Shown here: in pieces, positions 9,451 through 17,901 of the stretch
How the letters are laid out: every line of letters begins with the position of its first letter
Numbering within the stretch: the stretch's first letter is position 1
NCBI RefSeq assembly: GCF_023614235.1
Contig: NZ_CP094264.1
Location: 620,001 to 684,000 of the forward strand
Source of the DNA: Streptomyces sp. MRC013
GTDB taxonomy: Bacteria > Actinomycetota > Actinomycetes > Streptomycetales > Streptomycetaceae
Reading direction: 5' to 3'
Length of the DNA: 64,000 nucleotides
Made by a program: the position numbers and the translations under genes
The notes under the pieces: generated by a model
Database searches by the model: none
What the model was told of the DNA's origin: nothing
What the model saw: only the letters and a program-made list of their open reading frames with translations

Positions 9451-9669
9451 GGACCCGCGCGCGGATGCCACAGGCCTGCGCCGGTCCGGCACCCGGCACC
9501 CGACGTCCGGGGAGAGGGAGTGGCGCGGCGGCGCCCGGTGTGGCCGCCCCCGCCGCGGTCGCCGGTCACCGGCCGCTTTCGACGATCCGCGGCCGGGGCG
9601 GCGCGGGGCCGGGGGTGGGAGGCCGCCTCACCGGTCCGGTCGGGAGTACGGACCCGTGCCCGCCGGAGA

Positions 9670-9761
9670 GGGTTCCGCACCCGATCGTCCAACCGCCCGG
9701 GTCCGCCACCGGTTCAGCTTCGCGAACGGGGGGTTCCGCACCCGATCGTCCAGCCGCCCGG
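9670..9761. repeat. Pair of 31-bp direct repeats, 61-bp period
   Basis: The unit starting GGGTTCCGCACCCGATCGTC occurs at 9670-9700 and again at 9731-9761 with one mismatch; the 30 bases between copies are unrelated. Confidence 0.7.
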
Positions 9762-9876
9762 CCGGCGGCCGTCGTCGGCCCGGACGGCGCCCTGGTACCG
9801 GCGGCACCGGGCCACCCGATCGCCCGGTCACCAGCCCTGCCGCCGTCCCCGGGCGGCTTCCCGGCGCCACCGCCCG

Positions 9877-9965
9877 GTACGGCACCGGCGCGGGCCGCGG
9901 GGGTCCGCCAGCGCCCGCTCCCCCTCGCCGGTCACCCGTATGGCACCGGTGCGGGCCGCGGGGGT
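9877..9965. repeat. Pair of 28-bp direct repeats, 61-bp period
   Basis: The unit GTAYGGCACCGGYGCGGGCC plus eight further bases occurs at 9877-9904 and 9938-9965 with two mismatches. Sequence differs from the repeat pair 200 bases upstream although the 61-base spacing is identical. Confidence 0.65.
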
Positions 9966-10149
9966 GAGGGCCTCCGGGGGCTCTTCCACGGTCCACGGTC
10001 CCCGTTCCGGCACGGGGGCCGCCCGGCGACCGCCCGGGCCGGGGCCGTTTGCCGGCCCGTACGGGTGTTACCCGTCCTGTCGCCGCATGCGGCTCCGCGG
10101 ACGGTGGAGAGCCGTTCGCCTCAGGGCCCGCGAGGAAGGAGGCACGGGG

Positions 10150-10557
10150 ATGACATCGGTCAAGGACATGCTGGACACGTATCCGGCGGACCTGGGCGGA
10201 GTGGACGAGCAGGCCGTGGCCAGGTGCATCGAGGCGTGCGTCGCCTGCGCCCAGGCCTGCACGGCCTGCGCCGACGCCTGTCTGGCCGGGGGCATGGTCG
10301 GTGAGCTGACCAAGTGCATCCGCACGGACATGGACTGCGCGGACGTCTGCAACGCCACCGCCGCCGTACTGTCCCGCCACACCGGTTACGACGCCGACAT
10401 CACCCGCGCGGTCCTCCGGGCGTGCGCCACGGTGTGCGGGGCGTGCGCCGACGAGTGCGAGAGCCACGCGGACGTGCACGACCACTGCCGCGTCTGCGCC
10501 GAGGCGTGCCGCGGCTGCGAGCAGGCGTGCGACGACCTGCTCGCGAGCCTCGGCTGA
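10150..10557 (+). CDS. Four-helix-bundle copper-binding protein (DUF326/Csp-like)
   Basis: 135-residue cytoplasmic protein with about 20 cysteines arranged as repeated C-x3-C and C-x2-C pairs along amphipathic helices, e.g. CIEACVACAQACTACADACL and CATVCGACADECESH, ending HCRVCAEACRGCEQACDDLL. This pattern is that of the copper-storage Csp / DUF326 family, whose Cys-lined four-helix bundles hold multiple Cu(I) ions. Histidines near the C-terminal helix fit the metal entrance of the family. There is no Tat or Sec signal, so it would be the cytosolic type. ATG at 10150 is preceded by AAGGAGG. It is monocistronic, with no copper ATPase or CsoR gene nearby. Older annotation often calls this ferredoxin; the Cys spacing does not support an Fe-S protein. 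Confidence 0.85.
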   Translation: MTSVKDMLDTYPADLGGVDEQAVARCIEACVACAQACTACADACLAGGMVGELTKCIRTDMDCADVCNATAAVLSRHTGYDADITRAVLRACATVCGACADECESHADVHDHCRVCAEACRGCEQACDDLLASLG

Positions 10558-11114
10558 CCACGGCGCTCCGGCCGTCCGCGCAGGCGCGGACGCCGCCCTC
10601 CGACTCCCGTCACGGCACGGTCGGCATGGCGGTCGCGACGGTGCGCGCCCGCGCGGTGCCGACCGTGGTGGTGCGCGCCCACGCGTGCCGACCGCGGTGG
10701 TACGGCCACCGGGCGGCGCGCGCCGTCGGGTGCGGGCGTCCACGGCCCGTGGCCACCGCGGCCCCGGACCGTCCCCCTCGACCGCACCGTCGCCCCGGTC
10801 GAGGGGACCTTCGCTCCGGCGTCGCCTTCGCATCCGCTGCTCGCCGGCGCCGGGGCGGGCGGCACGGCGCGGGCCTCCCGCCCGGCCGTCCCCGTACCCC
10901 CGTTCCCGTACCCCCGTTCCCGCCGTCCGTTTGCGTTCCGGGGGCGGGCGGAGCTCCGGGATCCCGTCGGAGGTGCGGGCGCCGCGGCCGACCGCCCGCG
11001 GCAGGTCTCCCCCGTACGGGAGGGGGCAGGAGCACCCGGAGCGGACCGGGCGGCGAAGCGGCGCGGCCGCGGGACCGGCGCGCAGGGCGCCGGACGGACG
11101 AGGGGAGAGGCGCC
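10558..11114. other. Gene-free stretch with short tandem duplications
   Basis: About 555 bases with no gene I can support. An imperfect ~30-base tandem duplication lies at 10641-10699 (GTGCGCGCCC start of each copy) and a 14-base tandem repeat GTACCCCCGTTCCC near 10893-10920. The RecQ ribosome-binding site closes the region. Confidence 0.45.
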
Positions 11115-12809
11115 ATGTCCCAGGAGAGGCGAACCGCGGACCGCCTGCGGCGCACCGCCGCCGAGGTGTTCGGCTGGGAGGAGCTGCGACCCGGGCAGCT
11201 GGCCGCGATGGAGGCGGTCGCGGCGGGCCGCGACACGCTGGCGGTGATGCCGACCGGCGCGGGGAAGTCGGCGGTGTACCAGGTGGCCGCGCTGCTGCTT
11301 CCCGGACCCACCGTCGTGGTCTCCCCGCTCATCGCCCTGCAGCGGGACCAGATCGCCGGCCTGCTGGCCCGCGACGCCCCGGACGCCGTCGCGGTGAACT
11401 CCTCCCAGTCGGCCGGGGAGACGGAGGCGGCCTGGGAGGCGGTGCGGCACGGGGACGCCGAGTACCTGTTCCTCTCCCCCGAGCAGCTGACGAAGGACGA
11501 GGTGGTCGAGCGTCTCGCCCGGGCCGCGCCCTCCCTGTTCGTCGTGGACGAGGCGCAGTGCGTGGCCGCCTGGGGCCACGACTTCCGCCCCGACTACCTG
11601 CGCCTGGCGCAGGCGGTGCGGCGCGTGGGCCGCCCTCCGGTCCTGGCGCTCACGGCCACGGCGGCCCCTCCGGTGCGCGAGGAGGTCGTCCGGCGGCTGG
11701 GCATGGAGGACCCGGCACTGGTCGTGGCCGGATTCGACCGGCCGAACATCGCCCTGGAGGTGCGCAGGTTCCCCGACGACGCGGCCAAGCGCCGGGCGGT
11801 GGTGGAGCGCGCCGCGGCGGAGCCCAAGCCGGGGATCGTGTACGCGGCGACCCGCAAGGACGCCGAGGGCTACGCGGAGGAACTCGCCGGGCTGGGCCTG
11901 TCGGCCGCGGCCTACCACGCCGGGCTGGCCGCCGGTGAACGCTCCCGGGTGCACGACGCCTTCCTGGCCGGCGAGGCCGAGGTGGTGGTCGCCACCTCCG
12001 CCTTCGGCATGGGCATCGACAAGGAGGACGTGCGGTTCGTGCTCCACGCCTCGGTGCCGGGCTCCCTCGACGCCTACTACCAGGAGATCGGCCGGGCCGG
12101 CCGCGACGGGGAGCCGGCCGTCGCGGTCCTCCACTACCGGCCGGAGGACCGCGGCCTCCAGCGCCTCTTCACCGCCCGCACCCCCGACGAGGAGACCCTC
12201 GGCGAGGTCGCGGAGCGGATCCACGGACAGGACGGGCCCGTCGCCCTGGACGACGTCGGCGAGCGCACGGACCTGTCGCGCCGCCGTGTGACGGCCGCGG
12301 CCAACCTCCTGGAGCAGGCGGGTGCGGTGCGCACCGGCGACGACGGGGAGGTGCGCCCCGTCCCCGGCGTGACGGCCGAGGACGCCGCCGCACGGGCGGC
12401 GGAGGAGGCGCAGGCGCGGAAGAGGCTGGAGCAGTCGAGGCTGGAGATGATGCTCGGGTACGCCGAGACGACCGGGTGCCGCCGCCGCTTCCTCCTCGGC
12501 TACTTCGGCGAGGCGTACGAGGCGCCGTGCGGCGGGTGCGACGTGTGCCGCGCGGCCTCGCCGGCCGACGGCACGGTCGCGCAGGGTGTGGGGGACGGGG
12601 AGGACGCCCGGCCGCGCCACCCCGCGGCCGCCTCGTACCCGCCGGGAACGCCGGTGCGGCACGGGGAGTGGGGCGACGGCACGGTCATGAGCGAGGAGGG
12701 CGACCGGATCACCGTCCTGTTCGACTCCATGGGGTACCGCACCCTGTCCCTGCCCGCGGTGGCCGGCAAGGGGCTGCTCACGGTACGCGTGGAGCGGCCC
12801 GCCGACTGA
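11115..12809 (+). CDS. recQ: RecQ-family ATP-dependent DNA helicase with DEAQ box and DUF3553-like tail
   Basis: 3'-5' DNA helicase involved in recombination and fork repair. 564 residues. Motif I MPTGAGKSAVY is near residue 50, motif II reads VVDEAQCVAAWGHDF (DEAQ instead of the usual DEAH), motif III ALTATAAPP, motif IV/V with YHAGLAAGERSRVHDAF and ATSAFGMGIDKEDVRFVLH, and motif VI YYQEIGRAGRDG. The RecQ zinc site C-x16-C-x2-C-x2-C is intact (CRRRF to CGGCDVC). No HRDC domain follows; instead the last ~55 residues (TPVRHGEWGDGTVMSEEGDR, then ITVLFDSMGYRTL) resemble the short DUF3553 tail found at the end of UvrD/PcrA helicases. ATG at 11115 with GGGGAGAGG. It is monocistronic. Confidence 0.92.
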   Translation: MSQERRTADRLRRTAAEVFGWEELRPGQLAAMEAVAAGRDTLAVMPTGAGKSAVYQVAALLLPGPTVVVSPLIALQRDQIAGLLARDAPDAVAVNSSQSAGETEAAWEAVRHGDAEYLFLSPEQLTKDEVVERLARAAPSLFVVDEAQCVAAWGHDFRPDYLRLAQAVRRVGRPPVLALTATAAPPVREEVVRRLGMEDPALVVAGFDRPNIALEVRRFPDDAAKRRAVVERAAAEPKPGIVYAATRKDAEGYAEELAGLGLSAAAYHAGLAAGERSRVHDAFLAGEAEVVVATSAFGMGIDKEDVRFVLHASVPGSLDAYYQEIGRAGRDGEPAVAVLHYRPEDRGLQRLFTARTPDEETLGEVAERIHGQDGPVALDDVGERTDLSRRRVTAAANLLEQAGAVRTGDDGEVRPVPGVTAEDAAARAAEEAQARKRLEQSRLEMMLGYAETTGCRRRFLLGYFGEAYEAPCGGCDVCRAASPADGTVAQGVGDGEDARPRHPAAASYPPGTPVRHGEWGDGTVMSEEGDRITVLFDSMGYRTLSLPAVAGKGLLTVRVERPAD

Positions 12810-13622
12810 CCCCGCCCCCTTCCGAGGGCCGGGAGGCCGGTGGGAGGCCGTTCCCGCGGGGGCGGGAGCGCGCTTCCCGGCCTGCGGGTCATGCGCCGAC
12901 GATGCCGTCCTCCACCACTTTCACGGAACCGGTGAGTACGGCGACCACGCCGTAGGGGGCGTCGACCGCCGTGACCACCGTGCCGCAGCCGTCGCCGTCA
13001 GGGCGCGCCCACTCCGGCACGGCCGCGCACGGCGGACCCTCATCGGCGCGGACCGCTTCGTCGCCGGGTGGTGGGCGAACGGCGGGCGCGGGGACTGTCC
13101 CTGCGGGCGCGGGGGGTACGGAGGCGGATGGGCCCGGTGGACGTGCGGGCGCTCGGGCGGGAGCCGTCGCCCGTTCCGCCCGGGCACCCGGGGCCTGCGG
13201 GATCAGGCCGGCGGCCGGCTTCCGGCGGGGGAACGCGATCGACTCCGCCCGCGTCGACGCCCACACCACCGGCCGGCCGCGAGCCCGCACGGCCGCTCCG
13301 CAGCGCTTCGCCCCGCCGATCGAACGATCGGCGGGGCGAAGCAGGCGGGCTCGGGCCCATCGGCAGCGTCCGATCACGGCCGGGGCCTTCGACCGCGGCG
13401 CTCGACGGCGGTCTCCGGCTGCCGGGCGGCCGGGCGCAGGCGCTTGGCCAGCCGGTCCCTCCGGCTCACGGTCCGCGCCGGGTGTCGCGCAGGACGTGCG
13501 TGGGGACGCCGTCCCGCGCGTGGCCCCGGGCCCCCGTCACCTCGCGCGGTGTGGCCCCGGTCGCCGGGTGGGGCGGGGCCGCCCCGTGGGACAGGCGGCC
13601 CTTCCGGTGGTCGGCGGTCGCC
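12810..13622. other. Stretch without a secure gene; contains a perfect inverted repeat
   Basis: About 810 bases between convergent recQ and the amidase gene. A reverse-strand frame ending at 12889 shows coding-like codons over its last ~45 codons (…GVVAVLTGSVKVVEDGIVGA) but has no clear start, RBS or family; I do not call it. The striking element is the 38-base perfect palindrome at 13305-13342, annotated separately. Confidence 0.45.
13305..13342. terminator. Perfect 18-bp inverted repeat between convergent genes (likely bidirectional terminator)
   Basis: Arms GCTTCGCCCCGCCGATCG and its exact complement are separated by AA only. As RNA it would form a long stem with a small GAAC-type loop. 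It lies between convergent transcription units (recQ forward, amidase reverse). Streptomyces terminators often lack a U-tract, so a bidirectional terminator is the simplest reading; an operator for a large dimer is the alternative. Confidence 0.55.
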
Positions 13623-15236
13623 TCACCGGGAGGCGCCGGCGGGTACCGAGGGCAGGTACCGCGGTGCCCGCCAGGCGTCCAGCCGCTGCTCCACCGCGGC
13701 TCCCAGCGACAGCAGTTCCGCGTCCTGGCGGTCGCCGGCCATCAGGAGCAGGCCGACCGGCAACTCGCCCACGAATCCGGCGGGTACGGACAGGGACGGG
13801 TACCCGGCGACGGCGGCCGGGGTGGAGGACGGGATGACGTCGTTGTCGCCACGGGCGCAGTCGGTCGTCCACGCGGGCGGGTTCGCCGGGGAGGCGATGG
13901 CGTCCAGGTCGTGGGCGGCCATGGTCTCGTCGATGGAGCGCCGCGAGAGGTCCCGCAGCTCGGCCCGCATGGCCCGGTACCGCGGGTCGGTGGTCGGGGG
14001 CGCGAGCAGTGCCTGCTCGAACAGTTCCTGTCCGGCGAAGCAGGTCCGCTCGGCCGGGTGCGTGCGGTTGAACTCGATCAGGTCGGCCAGGGTGCGGGGC
14101 CCGTCGGTGCGGGTGGAGAGGTAGGCGTCGATGTCCCGGTGGAACTCGCTCAGCAGCGCCGGGAACTCGAGCTCGGCGAGTCTCGCCTGGTACGGCGGGG
14201 TCACCTCGACGACCCGGGCCCCCGCGGCGCGCAGTTCGGCGGCCGTCCGGGTCATCAGGGCGTCCACCTGCGGGCCGAGCGAGGGGAGCCGCCACAGCCC
14301 GATGCGCTTACCACGCAGACCGCCGGGGCGCAGGGCCCCGTCCGCGAGACCGGGGGCGCGGTCGGCGCGCACGGTGTCGCGATCGCTGATCACCGAAAGG
14401 GTGAGCGCGGCGTCGATGACGTTGCGTGCCATCGGACCGGCGGTGTCCTGCTCCGCGGAGATCGGGATGACACCCGACTGGCTGACCAGTCCGAGGCTGG
14501 GCTTGTGGCCGACCACGCCGTTCATCCCCGCCGGGCACACGATGGAGCCGTCCGTCTCCGTACCGATCGTCACCTGCGCCAACGACGCGGCGAGCGCGGC
14601 GGCCGAACCGGAGGACGATCCGCAGGGGTTCCGGTCCAGGACGTAGGGGTTGTTGGTCTGGCCGCCCACCGCCGACCAGCCGGATGTGGGCTTCGCCGCA
14701 CGGAAGTTGGCCCATTCGGACATGTTGGCCTTGCCGAGGATCACCGCGCCCGCTGCCCGCAGCTTCGTGACCAGGGCCGCGTCCGTGTTCGGACGGCTGC
14801 CCGCCAGTGCCAGCGACCCGGCGGTCGTCGCCATGTCGCGGGTGTTCACATTGTCCTTGAGTAGGACGGGGATACCGTCGAGCGGGCCGCGGACGGTGCC
14901 GCGACGGTGCCTGACGTCGCTGGCGACCGCCTGGCGCAGGGCCGTCGGGTCGGTACGCAGTACCGAGTTGATCTTCGGGTCGATGGTCTTGATCCGCCGC
15001 AGGTACGCCGTCGTCAGCGCCGCCGACGTCAGCGAGCCGCGGTGCATGCGCGCCTGCAGCTCGGGGATCGTCACCGTGTTGAGGTCCACGCCCCGGACGA
15101 GGGTCGACTCGGCGGACGCCGCCGGGCTGACAGCAGCGGGTTCGGCCGCCATCGCGCGCTGGCCCGGCGCGCCCGCCAGGGGGACGGACGCCACGACCAG
15201 GGCCGTGGCCAGTGCGGCCATGTTTCTCGTAGTCAT
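13623..15236 (-). CDS. Secreted amidase (amidase signature family)
   Basis: 537-residue hydrolase of the amidase-signature family that cleaves C-N amide bonds with a Ser-cisSer-Lys triad. It begins MTTRNMAALATALVVASVPL, a Sec-type signal peptide with an Ala-rich cleavage region, so the enzyme is exported. The mature part opens with ELQARMHRGSLTSAALTTAY; GPLDGIPVLLKDNV supplies the catalytic lysine (near residue 130), and NPCGSSSGSAAALAA, then GTETDGSIVCPAGMNG, supply the serine pair. The C-terminal MAGDRQDAELLSLGAAVEQR matches family ends. Homologues act on small amides or peptides; the substrate is unknown. ATG at 15234-15236; a second ATG six codons in (MAALA) is possible. No operon partner is present. 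Confidence 0.92.
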   Translation of the reverse strand: MTTRNMAALATALVVASVPLAGAPGQRAMAAEPAAVSPAASAESTLVRGVDLNTVTIPELQARMHRGSLTSAALTTAYLRRIKTIDPKINSVLRTDPTALRQAVASDVRHRRGTVRGPLDGIPVLLKDNVNTRDMATTAGSLALAGSRPNTDAALVTKLRAAGAVILGKANMSEWANFRAAKPTSGWSAVGGQTNNPYVLDRNPCGSSSGSAAALAASLAQVTIGTETDGSIVCPAGMNGVVGHKPSLGLVSQSGVIPISAEQDTAGPMARNVIDAALTLSVISDRDTVRADRAPGLADGALRPGGLRGKRIGLWRLPSLGPQVDALMTRTAAELRAAGARVVEVTPPYQARLAELEFPALLSEFHRDIDAYLSTRTDGPRTLADLIEFNRTHPAERTCFAGQELFEQALLAPPTTDPRYRAMRAELRDLSRRSIDETMAAHDLDAIASPANPPAWTTDCARGDNDVIPSSTPAAVAGYPSLSVPAGFVGELPVGLLLMAGDRQDAELLSLGAAVEQRLDAWRAPRYLPSVPAGASR

Positions 15237-16076
15237 GGGGGGCAGCCCACTACACGGACCGGGCCTGCGCAAGAGTCCGCCGGGTGCCGGCGTACACGCG
15301 CACGTGGGCTGCCCCGAGTTCGGGGATTCCGATTCCGATGATTCAGGCGGATGGCGAGAGTTGTCCCTGTTCTTTCCGGAAGTCCCGTTCGTGCTCGGCG
15401 GGCGGGATGCGCCGAGCGCGCGGTGGGGCCTTCTTCGCTGCGCCGCGTCACCCGCTGGGTGATCGCCCTCCTGACCTGCCGGTGGTTCCGCCGGAGCTCC
15501 CGCGTCCCGGTCAGCCCGGTCTCGAAGGCGTCGTCCGGTGCCTCGGCCGTGGTCCGTCGTGCGGGTGCGACGGAGCCGGCGGCTGCGGGGCGCCGGCGTC
15601 GGACGGCCGCTCGGCGTAGCGGGTCGATACGCGGTGCGGCCTCCCGGCCGGGTGGTGGGCGAGCCGGGGGTCCTTCTTGACGCGCCGTCGGCAGAGGACC
15701 GCCCCCGGGGCTCCCGGCGGGGGTTCGGTCCGCATGCGGTTCGCGACCCGCCGGCCGACGATCGTCCGGGAAGGCGTCGGCGACGAACGCCGCACACGCC
15801 GGGTCTGAGGAGGACGTGGGACACGCCCGGCCCGACCGGGCGCGGAGATGCGTCATGTCCGCGCCCGGGAGCCGGCGGGACCAGAAGCGGTGAGGTCGCG
15901 GTCGACCGGGTCCGTCGGCCGCGGGCGCCCGGGGCGCACCCGGGCGCCCGCGGCCGGGCTCCGGGCGGGTCCAAGCGCCCGCGCACCCGCCCGGACCAGG
16001 GGGGCGCCGCCGCGGGGAGGCCACGTGAGAGCGGGGGGACCCGGGGAAGAAGAAGCGGCAACCGAAGGAGGCCGCC
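15237..16076. other. Gene-free divergent region
   Basis: 840 bases between the divergent amidase and phosphatase genes. Several long GC-rich frames exist on both strands but none shows a start with RBS, a domain or plausible amino-acid composition. A perfect 18-bp inverted repeat at 15916-15956 stands out. Some of this could be decayed coding sequence; I cannot identify it. Confidence 0.4.
15916..15956. repeat. Perfect 18-bp inverted repeat upstream of the phosphatase gene
   Basis: Left arm CGGCCGCGGGCGCCCGGG (15916-15933), five-base loop, exact complement at 15939-15956. It sits 120 bases before the PP2C start. It could be a terminator protecting the gene from upstream transcription, a leader structure, or an operator. 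Confidence 0.5.
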
Positions 16077-17346
16077 GTGGACGGTGACGTGCTGGGGTTG
16101 GGAGACATCCTGGTGGAGGCGGAGGCCGCCTCGCCGGTGGAGTCCGTCGATGTCGTGGCCCGGAACCTGCGGAAGCGGTTCGGGGCGGACTGCGTGTCGT
16201 TCCTCTTCGTCGACCTGGTCGGCGAGGAACTGGTGCGGCTCACCACGGCCGACGGGGCGGAGGACGGACGCCGGGCGACGCGCACAGGCCTGCGGGGAAG
16301 CGTGTACGAGGAGGTCCTGAGGTCCCAGCGCCTCCGCGTCGAGCCGGACGGGAAGGGCGGCCACCGGGCCGTCGCGCCGGTCACCAACCGCGGTGACTGC
16401 GTCGGCGTGCTGGAGCTGACGCTGCCGTGCGCCGACGAGGCGGTGCTGCGCCGAGTGGTGGACGCGGCGCACGCGCTGGCGTACATCATCGTCACCGACC
16501 GGCGCTTCACCGACCTCTACCACTGGGGCCGGCGCAGCACTCCCACCAGTCTGGCCGCCGAGATCCAGCACCAGTTGCTGCCCTCCGCCGCGTGCTGCGA
16601 GGCCGCGCAGTTCTCCCTCGCGGGCGGTCTGGTGCCGGCCGACGACATCGGCGGCGACACGTACGACTACGCCCTGGACCGGGGCACCCTGCACCTGTCC
16701 ATCACCGACGCCATGGGGCACGACACCGAGTCCGCCCTGCTGGCCACCCTGCTGCTCGGCGCGCTGCGCGGTGCCCGGCGCGTCGGGTGCGGCATCGCGG
16801 AACAGGCCCGCCGGGCGCACCGGGCGCTCCTCGACCACGGCCGCGGCCTGGCCACTGGCCAGTTGCTCCGCGTCGACCTCGACGGCGGCGGCGTCCGGCT
16901 GGTCAACGCCGGCCATCCCAGACCGCTGCGCCTGCGCGACGGCACCGTGGAGGAACTGGCCGTCTCCCCCGACCTGCCCTTCGGCGTCTCCTCCCCCCAC
17001 CCCCTACCGCGTGCAGGAGTTGGGGCTGCGCCCCGGTGACCGGCTGCTCCTGCTCACCGACGGCATGCAGGAGCGCGGCGCGGCCGGCGTGGACCTGCCC
17101 GCCCTCTTCCGCGACACCCGCCGCCTCCACCCGCGCGAGGCCGTCCGGGCCCTGGTCGCCGCCGTGTGCGACGCCTGCGGGGGGCACCTGGAGGACGACG
17201 CGACCGTGCTGTGCCTGGACTGGCACGGCCCCCAGCCCACCGGTCTGCGCCCCGACGCCGACGACGGCGTCCGGGCCCTGGCGCGGGGGCCGTTGCCGGA
17301 GGGCGGCACCCCCGCGCGGGCGGGACGGCGGGGCGCCGCTCGCTGA
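16077..17346 (+). CDS. PP2C/SpoIIE-type protein phosphatase with GAF-like N-terminus (one-base frameshift)
   Basis: Predicted Mn/Mg-dependent serine phosphatase of the RsbU/SpoIIE kind, acting on anti-anti-sigma factors in partner-switch signalling. GTG at 16077 has an ideal AAGGAGG (16065-16071). Residues ~1-140 are GAF-like; [20 protein letters not shown] precedes the catalytic acidic motif [17 protein letters not shown], then [20 protein letters not shown]. After PDLPFGVSS the frame breaks; the continuation [20 protein letters not shown], then [13 protein letters not shown], lies in the next frame to 17346. The total is one base over whole codons; one extra C in the runs at 16993-17004 explains it. 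Corrected length is about 422. The downstream genes are on the same strand but separated by 190 bases. Confidence 0.82.
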
Positions 17347-17535
17347 CGCGGGGCCGTCCGGGCGGGTCCCGCGCCGCGGCGGCCCCGGGCACCCGGCCCG
17401 GCACCGCGCCGCAGGACCGCGTGGCCGCACCGCGGAACCCCGCGAAGATCCCCGCGGTGGACGAGGCTTACGTCCGCCGCGGGTGGGCAGGCGGGATGGC
17501 ACCCGAAGGTCGGGACAGTCAACGGAAGGAGTGTC

Positions 17536-17796
17536 GTGTCGTTTCTCTGGGCCATCATTGCGGGGCTCGTCATCGGTCTGCTGGCGAAGCTCGTCGTTCC
17601 CGGACGTCAGCCCATCCCCCTGTGGCTGACGGTCCTCCTCGGTATCGTCGGCGCCGTCGGCGGCAACGCACTCGCCACCGCCTTCGGCGTGCGCGACACC
17701 GGCGGTGTCGACTGGATCCGCCACCTCTTCCAGATCGGCATCGCGGCCGCCCTCATCTCCTTCGTCGCCCCCATGTGGGCCCGGCGGCGCGCCTGA
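17536..17796 (+). CDS. GlsB/YeaQ/YmgE family stress-response membrane protein
   Basis: 86-residue integral membrane protein of the transglycosylase-associated (PF04226) family. Three hydrophobic segments: FLWAIIAGLVIGLLAKLVV, then IPLWLTVLLGIVGAVGGNAL, and FQIGIAAALISFVAP, with a short charged C-terminus. The family motif GLLAKLVVPGRQP-like (G-x-x-A-x-x-x-x-P-G) is clear. The role in envelope stress is poorly understood. GTG at 17536 follows GGAAGGAG. A very strong hairpin starts 12 bases after the stop, so this is a single-gene transcript or its 3' boundary. Confidence 0.88.
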   Translation: MSFLWAIIAGLVIGLLAKLVVPGRQPIPLWLTVLLGIVGAVGGNALATAFGVRDTGGVDWIRHLFQIGIAAALISFVAPMWARRRA

Positions 17797-17807
17797 CCCC
17801 CAGGAGT

Positions 17808-17857
17808 ACGACGGTGCAGCCGGACGCGGTGGTGACCGCGCCCGGCTGCACCGTCGT
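17808..17857 (+). terminator. Long two-tier hairpin terminator after the GlsB gene
   Basis: A 16-bp perfect stem (ACGACGGTGCAGCCGG at 17808-17823 with its complement at 17842-17857) continues after one mismatch into CGCGGT-GGTG-ACCGCG, giving 22 pairs with a tetraloop. It begins 12 bases after the GlsB stop and ends 45 bases before the next start. Confidence 0.8.
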
Positions 17858-17901
17858 CGGCCAGTCCTTCCCGTGCGGTCCGCCGCCAGTCTGGAGACCC
17901 C

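Larger units (their letters stand above)
9451..10149. other. Gene-free stretch with two pairs of direct repeats
   Basis: About 700 bases without a convincing gene. It holds two pairs of ~30-base near-identical direct repeats (9670-9700 with 9731-9761, and 9877-9904 with 9938-9965), both with a 61-base period. The last bases contain the AAGGAGG ribosome-binding site of the next gene. Confidence 0.5.

Noticed and set aside
9670..9965. CRISPR array suggested by ~30-bp repeats at 61-bp spacing
   Set aside because: Each repeat occurs only twice, the two pairs have different sequences, and no cas gene is in the window.
10150..10557. Ferredoxin
   Set aside because: The cysteines repeat every three to four residues along helices over the whole length, which fits Csp/DUF326 copper binding and not an iron-sulphur fold.
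12889..13377. Reverse-strand frame of 162 codons ending GVVAVLTGSVKVVEDGIVGA
   Set aside because: Only the last ~45 codons look coding-like; the remainder is Arg/Ala/Pro-rich, crosses the long palindrome, and no start with RBS or family match is visible.
15351..15680. Forward frame of 109 codons with a Trp/Arg-rich segment
   Set aside because: Arg/Ser-rich composition, no RBS and no conserved motif; typical GC-driven shadow frame.
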